A stretch of 64,000 nt of DNA, taken from Alphaproteobacteria bacterium MedPE-SWcel. Lineage in GTDB: Bacteria > Pseudomonadota > Alphaproteobacteria > Rhodobacterales > Rhodobacteraceae. The stretch is from the NCBI GenBank assembly GCA_001874255.1, contig MPDC01000004.1, positions 1-64,000 on the forward strand, written 5' to 3'. The position numbers were made by a program, and so were the translations under genes. A model generated the notes under the pieces. It was not told the DNA's origin. It ran no database searches and was given only the letters and a program-made list of their open reading frames with translations. Shown here one piece after another: positions 57,522 through 64,000 of the stretch; the first letter of the stretch is position 1, and every line of letters starts with the position of its first letter.

Positions 57522-57820
57522 GGCAGGGGGCGCGCCTTCCTAATCCGGCGCTCCAGGGTCTGCGCGGGATCGGGGTATTTGATCAGCTTACGATCACGGG
57601 CACGCCGATCCGCCATCATCAACTGGGCAGCCGCACCGTAATAGCCATCGTGTTTGGACATGCTCTCATCGCTGAAATGATTACGCTTAAGTTCACGAAA
57701 GATAGTCGACCGACAGCGCTCGAGAACCTTAGCCATCTCATTGACAGGGACCTTAGCGTGCCTCCAGCGTTCAATTTTGCGTCGTTCTGTGATACTCAGT
57801 TGTGTGTAGACGGCTCCCAT
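57518..57820 (-). pseudogene. IS30-family transposase, N-terminal fragment
   Basis: Starts at 57820: MGAVYTQLSITERRKIERWR, then the IS30 helix-turn-helix (AKVLERCRSTIFRELKRNHF). It follows the family up to RDRKLIKYP and departs from it after 57570; the remaining residues (DPAQTLERRIRK) are unrelated. The missing catalytic part is what stands at positions 1-654, which begins with the residues expected next (ELCERV). Confidence 0.85.
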
Positions 57821-57855
57821 ACCGATTCCTCTCGTTAGATAATCTATTGTTTTCT

Positions 57856-57871
57856 AACAAGAGTCGCAGTT
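57856..57871 (+). repeat. IS30-type terminal inverted repeat (left end)
   Basis: AACAAGAGTCGCAGTT, identical to 659-674. It lies upstream of the transposase N-terminal fragment and reads outward, marking the left end of the element. Confidence 0.75.
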
Positions 57872-58070
57872 GGAGGTAGCGTGCGCCCTGCCCTTGCAAC
57901 CACACGCATAATCCGGTTCTCATGCCAGGGTTCAGGCCTGTGAATAACGGCGGCACACCAGGCGGAACTCCTCCTCATCGAGATCGCGCCCCGGCTGAGC
58001 ACAATCGCCTGTGAGATCACCAAATCCGACAGAGCACGGGGGGCGGCGGCCCCGCGCGCAGACCCGGATG
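57872..58070. other. Intergenic region, no gene recognised
   Basis: About 200 bp between the IS30 left end and the stop of the CheW-domain gene. A minus-strand frame runs through it (ending DLDEEEFRLVCRRYSQA) but overlaps the CheW gene and matches nothing I know. Confidence 0.4.
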
Positions 58071-59621
58071 CTAGGGGAGCAGTACCGTCGGATCCTCGAC
58101 CGGGACAAGACGGCTCGCCCGCCCCAGGCCCAGTTCGACCAATTGTTCCGACGGCATGTCACTCGCGGTGCCATCTGCGTTGCGGAAGCCCTTGAGGCGG
58201 CCGGTATCAATTGATTTCATCGCCTCGACGGCCAGGCCGAAATGGTGCCCATCCTTGTTCAGGATCAAGATGCCCGCCTCGGTTCCGAATTGCCCGATCC
58301 CGTTGCCGCGCCGCTGTGCGCAGTCATACACGGGCATCAGACGATCACGATAAGACAAGTTGACCAGATGCCCGTCGAAATCGGCTTCGCCAAATTGTAC
58401 TGGCACGCGCATGATTTCGCTCACGGCCTCTATCGGTACGGCAAAGTCACCGGCGGCACAGACGGTCAGATACCGATTGGACTGTGACCGGATGCCTGCG
58501 AGCAACGGCGAGCCGATGCCGTGCTCCGAAGCGTTATCAGAGCCCCTGCCCTCCCCCTGAGACGACGCGGCCATACGTTTTATGGGCTCAGGTTTCTTTC
58601 GGTGCGAGGTCGCCGCGAGTCTGAGAAGGTCCGCGTCCTCGCGACAGGCGGCGACATTGATGACGAAACACTGATCGCCCGCCTCATCAATATGGACGCC
58701 ATCGAAGAGATTCCACCGTGATGTCACACTCGGTGGGAATGCGTAAACCGCATCTTCTTGAACATTCACGACACTTACGACCCGGTCGACGTTGAACGCC
58801 AGCGCGTGATCATCGGGAAAATCGATAATGACGCCCGAGGCTTCTGTCGGTCGCGCGCCCGTGCTGGAAAATCCGAGATTGGCCAGCGTATCCAACATCG
58901 GCATTTCCATCCCGTGTCGGCTGATCAGACCAAGGCAACTGCCGCCACTCACCGGCCAGGGTTCCAACGCACTGGTCGGCACCGTTGATGCGATATCCTT
59001 CATTGCGATCAGGAAATTCAGCTCCCCGACGCGGAACCTGATGTAGGCGACCCTGCGTACGCGGGACCGGCGGCGCGCAGTCTCCGAGATTTCATCGGAC
59101 GGGGCCAGCGGGATGTTCAGAAGTTCAGGCACCGAGAGCATTGAAAAATGCCCGTGCGTGTCACAGATATAGCCGCCGCAGATCAGGTCGTCCTGCCCTT
59201 CCGGCAGGTTCTGGGCCCAGGTATCACCCAGCTGCAACAAACAGCGCACAGCATCGACCAGCACGCCGGTGACGCGGCCATTGGCGCGGACAACGACAAT
59301 GACGCCCTCCGCAGCCGGAGTGTCGGGGGTGGTCTCTCTGTCGGACAGATCTGTGTCCCACCCGTTGAGAACAGGTGCGTCCAGCCCGAGGCGACGATGC
59401 AGAACCTGAACCGGGATCGCCTTGCCGCGCAGCAGCACGCCTCCGGCCAGATCCGGGTGCTGGCTCGGCAGGCGCTGAAACCGGGTCGGCGCAGGGATGA
59501 CCTCGCGGACATCAGCAATGGGGATGGCGAACAACATCCCACCGATTTCGACCACACCGACCAGCATGTCAGCCGCTTCCGCGCTCTCAGCCTCCTGAGT
59601 GCCTTGCATGACGTCCTGCAC
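58071..59621 (-). CDS. Chemotaxis protein with three CheW domains
   Basis: A 516-residue soluble protein with three CheW-like domains. Domain 1 is at about 18-170 (GGMLFAIPIADVREVIPAPT, LLRGKAIPVQVLHRRLGL). Domain 2 is at about 188-345 (ELNFLIAMKDIASTVPTSAL, HALAFNVDRVVSVVNVQEDA). Domain 3 is at about 375-510 (GDFAVPIEAVSEIMRVPVQF, RDRLMPVYDCAQRR, FGLAVEAMKSIDTGRLKGF). It is preceded directly by the chemoreceptor gene (4 bp apart). It may act as a multi-site scaffold linking receptor and a CheA encoded elsewhere. Confidence 0.9.
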   Translation of the reverse strand: MQDVMQGTQEAESAEAADMLVGVVEIGGMLFAIPIADVREVIPAPTRFQRLPSQHPDLAGGVLLRGKAIPVQVLHRRLGLDAPVLNGWDTDLSDRETTPDTPAAEGVIVVVRANGRVTGVLVDAVRCLLQLGDTWAQNLPEGQDDLICGGYICDTHGHFSMLSVPELLNIPLAPSDEISETARRRSRVRRVAYIRFRVGELNFLIAMKDIASTVPTSALEPWPVSGGSCLGLISRHGMEMPMLDTLANLGFSSTGARPTEASGVIIDFPDDHALAFNVDRVVSVVNVQEDAVYAFPPSVTSRWNLFDGVHIDEAGDQCFVINVAACREDADLLRLAATSHRKKPEPIKRMAASSQGEGRGSDNASEHGIGSPLLAGIRSQSNRYLTVCAAGDFAVPIEAVSEIMRVPVQFGEADFDGHLVNLSYRDRLMPVYDCAQRRGNGIGQFGTEAGILILNKDGHHFGLAVEAMKSIDTGRLKGFRNADGTASDMPSEQLVELGLGRASRLVPVEDPTVLLP

Positions 59622-59625
59622 GAGA

Positions 59626-62388
59626 TCAGGCCGCTTTCGGGTCGTCGGACAATTGCGAAATCAGTTGCTCCACCTGCTTGGAGGCGGACAGCTGGTTCCC
59701 GGCAGCCGTTGAGATCTGGTCCACGGATTTGCCGGTCAGATTGACGCTTTCCACAATGCGGGTGAAGGCATCCCGCGCGGCAACCGATCGCGTCGTGCCT
59801 TGATCCACGCGAACCTCGGACTCGGCGATCAGACGCGAAATCTTATGGGCCGCCTCGGAACTGCGTTCCGCCAATTTACGCACCTCTTCCGCAACAACCG
59901 AGAAACCGACGCCATGCTCGCCCGCGCGCGCAGCCTCGATCGCCGCGTTGAATGCAAGCAGGTTGGTCTGATTGGCAATTTCACCGATGACTTTGACAAT
60001 CTCCGAGATCTCGCCGGATGAACGCTGCATCAACTCGATCGTTTCGATCGTATGGTTGAGCGCCTCGAACCCCTGGGTGGCGTTCTGCTCGGTATCGGCC
60101 GCTTTGGTGCGGGCCTCGCTGGTGGCAAAGGAGATGTCGGAGATGGCCTCGCTCAGAGAATTGACCGCAGACATCATCTTCGCCGCATTCTGTTGAATGG
60201 CCTGCTCGCGGGCGACTTGTTCAGTGATGTCCGAGGCGTATTTGATCACGCCCATCGGCTGCCCATGCAGATCCATGAGCGGAGCGTAGGTTGCCTGGAT
60301 ATGAACATCACGGCCAAATTTTCCGATCCGGTGAAAACGGCCGGATTGAAATTCGCCCCGGTTCAGGGCCAGCCAGAAATCCCGGTAGTCCTGGGATTTC
60401 AGGTGATCGGCGGCGCAGAACATGGAGTGATGCTGGCCGATGATCTCGCGCAGGGAATACCCCATGACGCTGAGAAAATTCTCGTTGGCGGACACAACAT
60501 TGCCGTCCAGATCGAACTGGATAACCGCCTGGCTGCGATTCATCGCCTCGATTTTATTGGTGGCGTCGACCGATTGCTTTTTGGCATCCGTGACGTCGCT
60601 GGCGTATTTCACCACCTTAACAGGCGTGCCTTTGAGATCGAAAATCGGGTTATAGGTCGCTTGTATCCAAACTTCCTTGCCACCGCGCCCGATCCGCTTG
60701 TATTCGCCGGCCGCAAACTCGCCACGACCGAGCTGTTTCCAGAACTCACGATAGCTTTCGCTTGCACCGTATTGTTCGTCGCAGAACATCTTGTGTTTCT
60801 GCCCGACGACATCTTCGGCATCATAGCCCATCAGATTGAGAAAGTTGCTGTTGGCGCTGAGTATGGTGCCTTCGAGATCGAATTCGATGACAGCCTGGCT
60901 GCGGCTGACCGCATTCAGTTTCGCCTCGAACTCAACCGCAATTTCTTTGGATTCGGTCAGGTCATTGGCGAATTTCACCACTTTGATCGGGTTCCCGTCG
61001 AGATCGAAGACAGGGTTGTAGGTCGCCTGAATCCAGAGATCGGATCCGTCCTTGCGGAGCCGCTGATACACGCCACTGTCGTATTCACCCGTGCTCAATT
61101 TGCGCCAGAAAGTCACATAGGCCCGGCTGGCCGCGTATTCCTCGGTGCAGAAAATCCGGTGATGCTGGCCGATAACTTCGTCCATCGTGTAGCCCGCCAG
61201 ATCGAGGAAGATCTCATTGGCCCACAGGACGTGACCGTCCAGATCGAATTCGATAACCGCCTGGCTGCGGTTCGCCGCCTCCAGACGCGCCTCCATCTGG
61301 GCACGTTTTTGATGTGCCTCACTCACGTCAGACGCGAATTTGACGATCTTGACCAATTTGCCATCCGGACCGAAAACCGGATTATACGAGGCCTGAATCC
61401 AAACCGGTGAGCCATCTTTCTTCAACCGCCGGTATTCACCGTGGGAATATTCCCCCGCCGAGAGTTTCTGCCAAAAGGCGCCGTAGCCAGCGCCTTTGGC
61501 GGTGTCGGCATCGCAGAAGATACGGTGGTGACGCCCGACGATTTCCTTGAGCGTATATCCCGTCAATTCCAGAAAATTCGGATTGGCGTCGAGGATCGTA
61601 CCGTCGAGGTCAAATTCGATAACCGCGCTGCTGCGGCTCAACGCGTCGATCTTGCTGGCGCTGTCGGCGGACTGCAGTTTGGATTGGGTGACATCCATCG
61701 CATATTCGACGATTCGGACCACCTGCCCGTCGCGATCGAAGATCGGGTTGAAGGCGGCGCGCACCCAGATCTGATTGCCCTTGCGACCGATCCGCTGGTA
61801 TTCGCCCTCGACGCCCTGGCCGCCCCGCAGGTCATCCCAAAAGCCGGAATACCCCTTTGGCTTGCCTTGCACATCGGGCCAGAGCAGCCCGTAGTGAGAT
61901 CCGACAAGGTCGCCGCGCTTGTATCCCATCAGGCCGCAGAAATTGTCGTTCACCTGCATGATCGTGCCATCGGTGTCATATTCGGCAATCGCCTGGGCGC
62001 GTTCAATCGCCGCGACGTAGCCGAGAATGGCCTCGTCCGGCTTCACGATGCCGCCGGTCATGAAGACGTGACCGTCATGAGATTTCTGCATGAAACCGTG
62101 GAATTGCGGCGACACAGGCGTGTCATCCAGACGCACGCGGAATGAAAAGCTGCCCTCGCCCGAAGCCGTGGCCTGAACGTCGCGAAGCAGGTGTTCCTGA
62201 TCGACGACCAGATCGGTCAGCGTCGTGTCCTCCGAGGTCTTGAGACGGGCAAATGCCTCATGCGCGGGATCGCTGGCGGCCACCACGGTGAGGGTCTCCG
62301 GCTCCAATTTGAGAATCACCGAATGACTCATCAATGCTTCGCCTGCGCCTTTGAGGTCTATCTCGACAAATTTCTTGACCATGAGCAC
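59626..62388 (-). CDS. Soluble five-PAS methyl-accepting chemoreceptor, BdlA-like
   Basis: A 920-residue protein without membrane segments. After about 120 N-terminal residues it has five PAS units (starting near 125, 245, 367, 489 and 611). Units 2-5 share the pattern [20 protein letters not shown], GQHHRIFC and YNPVFDLDG. The C-terminal MCP signalling part contains [20 protein letters not shown] followed by [23 protein letters not shown] repeats of this kind and absence of transmembrane segments match BdlA, the Pseudomonas biofilm-dispersion receptor, which has two PAS units. Likely role: sensing an internal (redox or small-molecule) signal for biofilm versus motility. Confidence 0.88.
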   Translation of the reverse strand: MLMVKKFVEIDLKGAGEALMSHSVILKLEPETLTVVAASDPAHEAFARLKTSEDTTLTDLVVDQEHLLRDVQATASGEGSFSFRVRLDDTPVSPQFHGFMQKSHDGHVFMTGGIVKPDEAILGYVAAIERAQAIAEYDTDGTIMQVNDNFCGLMGYKRGDLVGSHYGLLWPDVQGKPKGYSGFWDDLRGGQGVEGEYQRIGRKGNQIWVRAAFNPIFDRDGQVVRIVEYAMDVTQSKLQSADSASKIDALSRSSAVIEFDLDGTILDANPNFLELTGYTLKEIVGRHHRIFCDADTAKGAGYGAFWQKLSAGEYSHGEYRRLKKDGSPVWIQASYNPVFGPDGKLVKIVKFASDVSEAHQKRAQMEARLEAANRSQAVIEFDLDGHVLWANEIFLDLAGYTMDEVIGQHHRIFCTEEYAASRAYVTFWRKLSTGEYDSGVYQRLRKDGSDLWIQATYNPVFDLDGNPIKVVKFANDLTESKEIAVEFEAKLNAVSRSQAVIEFDLEGTILSANSNFLNLMGYDAEDVVGQKHKMFCDEQYGASESYREFWKQLGRGEFAAGEYKRIGRGGKEVWIQATYNPIFDLKGTPVKVVKYASDVTDAKKQSVDATNKIEAMNRSQAVIQFDLDGNVVSANENFLSVMGYSLREIIGQHHSMFCAADHLKSQDYRDFWLALNRGEFQSGRFHRIGKFGRDVHIQATYAPLMDLHGQPMGVIKYASDITEQVAREQAIQQNAAKMMSAVNSLSEAISDISFATSEARTKAADTEQNATQGFEALNHTIETIELMQRSSGEISEIVKVIGEIANQTNLLAFNAAIEAARAGEHGVGFSVVAEEVRKLAERSSEAAHKISRLIAESEVRVDQGTTRSVAARDAFTRIVESVNLTGKSVDQISTAAGNQLSASKQVEQLISQLSDDPKAA

Positions 62389-62780
62389 GTTTCCCTATTG
62401 CCGACCTGCACAACCAAGACAGGCGTTTTCAAAAGACTGGCTGGAAATTTGCACAGGGCGCTTAACATGGCGTAAAGGACGCCCGAACTTCTTCGTCGCC
62501 TTTTCCTCAGGCGGCATCCCGAAATTCAAACCCATCGCCACCGTGACGCGCGATTTCCGGAGGCGATTCGGCACAGGAAGCCGGTCGAGCCTGCGGACAG
62601 CACCGCGACCGAGGGTGCCGACAGCGGCGCCATCGCCGGTCCGGCGCAGGCCATCGCCAATGGCCCCAAGCTTACATCCGGACGCCACACTCCCATTTGA
62701 GGCGTCATTTCAAACAGATGACCGGTCCGCTCCGGATCCGAGAAACCGGGCGGGACGGCGGCATCAGACGGGAACAGGCG
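62389..62780. other. Intergenic region, no gene recognised
   Basis: About 390 bp upstream of the chemoreceptor gene. Short frames exist on both strands but none has a recognisable motif or a good start. It presumably carries the promoter of the chemoreceptor-CheW transcript. Confidence 0.4.
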
Positions 62781-62787
62781 CTGCCGC

Positions 62788-62844
62788 ATGTAAACGTTTA
62801 CGTGAAAGAAAAACTTTGCTTAACTACCCATGTAAACGTTTTCA
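62788..62844 (+). promoter_or_regulatory. LacI-family operator pair upstream of sugar-binding protein gene
   Basis: ATGTAAACGTTTACG at 62788-62802 contains the perfect palindrome GTAAACGTTTAC. TGTAAACGTTTTCA lies at 62831-62844, 41 bp downstream. The central CG dyad in TGWAAACGTTTNCA is typical of LacI/GalR operators of sugar uptake operons. They lie 80-136 bp before the start codon at 62924. Confidence 0.7.
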
Positions 62845-62923
62845 ACGGCGGCATGTGCTCAGAAAACAGGCTGCTGACGGAAGGAGGGGCTCGGTAGGAG
62901 GAGCCTGTTAGGGAGGACGACAC

Positions 62924-64000
62924 ATGACGACACTTCGCACATTGCTGACCGCGACCAGCGCCTTGTGCTGCCTGAGTGCAGCCCAGGCCACAGAGCTGGA
63001 GGTCACCCATTGGTGGACCTCCGGTGGGGAGGCCGCCGCGGTGGCTGAACTGGCGAAAGCCTTTGACAGCAAGACCGAGCACAGATGGAAAGACGGCGCC
63101 ATCGCAGGCAGCGGAAATACCGCCCGTCCGGTGATGATCTCGCGCATAACCGGCGGCGACCCGATGGCCGCCACCCAGTTCAACCACGGGCGTCAGGCGG
63201 AGGAGCTGGTGGAGGCAGGTCTGATGCGTGACCTGACCGAAATAGCCGCCGCCGAGGGCTGGGCGGACATCGTGAACCCGCCCTCGCTGCTGGAGGCCTG
63301 CACCCTGGATGGCAAGATCTACTGCGCCCCGATCAACATCCATTCCTGGCAATGGCTGTGGCTGTCAGACGCCGCCTACAAGACCGCGGGCGTGCCTGTT
63401 CCCACCAACTGGAGCGAATTTGTCGCCGCTGCCCCCGCACTCACCGAGGCAGGCCTTGTTCCACTGGCGATGGGCCAGCAGGGCTGGCAACAAAAGGGCG
63501 CCTTTGACGTGCTGATGATCGCGCTCCTGCCCAATGACGTCTACCTGAAGGTCTATGGGGACAAGGACGCCGAGGTCGCTGCAGGGCCGGATGTGGCCAA
63601 GATCTTTGAGGCGGTGGATCAGGCGCGCAGCATGGCGGCCAAGTCCAACGTGCAGGACTGGAATCAGGCCACCAACCTGCTGATCACCGGCAAGGCCGGC
63701 GGCCAGATCATGGGCGACTGGGCGCAGGGGGAATTCGCCGTCGCCGGCAAGGTCGCCGGGACCGACTACCATTGCCTGCCCGGTCTGGGCGAGAAGAACG
63801 TGCTGACCACCGGTGGCGACGCCTTCTATTTCCCGGTGCTCGATGATCCGGACCAGACCGCCGCGCAGGGCGAGCTGGCGGCCTTGATGCTCTCTCCCGA
63901 AGTGCAGGTTGCCTTCAACCTCAAGAAGGGCTCGCTGCCGGTTCGGGGCGATGTGGATCTGTCTTCGGCCAATGACTGCATGCAAAAGGGTCTCGCGGTG
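62924..64000 (+). CDS. Sugar ABC transporter substrate-binding protein (partial, runs off window)
   Basis: The frame runs 359 codons to the window end without a stop. It has a signal peptide (LRTLLTATSALCCLSAAQA), then ELEVTHWWTSGGEAAAVAEL, GGDPMAATQFNHGRQAEELV, GKIYCAPINIHSWQWLWLSD and GDWAQGEFAVAG, matching family 1 extracellular solute-binding proteins for glucose, mannose or related sugars. A strong ribosome binding site (GGGAGGAC) precedes the ATG. Transporter permease and ATPase genes are expected just beyond the window. Confidence 0.9.
   Translation, partial: MTTLRTLLTATSALCCLSAAQATELEVTHWWTSGGEAAAVAELAKAFDSKTEHRWKDGAIAGSGNTARPVMISRITGGDPMAATQFNHGRQAEELVEAGLMRDLTEIAAAEGWADIVNPPSLLEACTLDGKIYCAPINIHSWQWLWLSDAAYKTAGVPVPTNWSEFVAAAPALTEAGLVPLAMGQQGWQQKGAFDVLMIALLPNDVYLKVYGDKDAEVAAGPDVAKIFEAVDQARSMAAKSNVQDWNQATNLLITGKAGGQIMGDWAQGEFAVAGKVAGTDYHCLPGLGEKNVLTTGGDAFYFPVLDDPDQTAAQGELAALMLSPEVQVAFNLKKGSLPVRGDVDLSSANDCMQKGLAV

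Noticed and set aside
57932-58210. Minus-strand small frame next to the CheW gene
   Set aside because: Starts inside the CheW gene in another frame, no family resemblance, no ribosome binding site.
62351-62911. Plus-strand open frame upstream of the sugar-binding protein
   Set aside because: Arg/Pro-rich without motifs; it covers the chemoreceptor 5' end and the operator region.

Overview
The window looks like most of a Rhodobacteraceae (Roseobacter-group) plasmid built around surface polysaccharide and biofilm functions. It is GC-rich, its genes are packed with many ATGA or GTGA stop/start overlaps, and it carries a RepA-type replication module (Pfam RPA-like initiator, ParA, ParB) with iterons, a consensus DnaA box and palindromic parS-like sites. 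Together with a complete rml (dTDP-L-rhamnose) set this resembles the RepA-I 'biofilm plasmids' known from Phaeobacter and relatives. That assignment comes from family knowledge, not from a search.

Layout. 1-1.9 kb: the right end of a broken IS30-family element abutting a truncated, frameshifted manC. 2-6.3 kb: repA, oriV, parA, parB, parS. 6.6-12 kb: a membrane nucleotide-sugar dehydratase and a yjbH/yjbF/yjbE-like secretion locus. 12.3-16.4 kb: a complete Tn3-family transposon (tnpR, a NUDIX gene, tnpA) with a 5-bp target duplication, splitting a DUF2793 gene. 16.6-24.8 kb: a Wza-like exporter, an epimerase, a PglC-like initiating transferase, a large RTX protein, and KpsT/KpsE/KpsM export genes. 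25-46 kb: a nonulosonic-acid region with a pse pathway (pseB, pseC, pseG, pseI, pseF) plus unusual tailoring genes (AAC(3)-like, ATP-grasp, epimerase, DUF4910-like), and a second route (SAF-less NeuB, NeuA-HAD fusion, AGE-family epimerase, GT42 sialyltransferase-like protein). 46-51 kb: a decayed RTX gene and an intact serralysin-like RTX metalloprotease. 51.7-57.5 kb: rmlC, acyltransferase, rmlB, rmlD, rmlA, GT4. 57.5-57.9 kb: the left end of an IS30 element. 58-62.4 kb: a three-CheW-domain protein and a soluble five-PAS chemoreceptor resembling BdlA. 62.8-64 kb: LacI-type operators and a sugar ABC-transporter binding protein cut by the window end.

How the genes fit together. CMP-nonulosonates and dTDP-rhamnose would feed the glycosyltransferases. 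The polymer or glycan is started by the PglC-like transferase or built on a lipid carrier, exported by the KpsM/T/E and Wza-like parts and perhaps YjbF/H, while RTX proteins add a secreted protein layer. The soluble chemoreceptor and multi-CheW protein could link attachment or dispersal to the host's chemotaxis machinery. No CheA, no type I secretion ABC exporter, no NeuC and no GNAT-type PseH was seen, so these must be encoded elsewhere or replaced.
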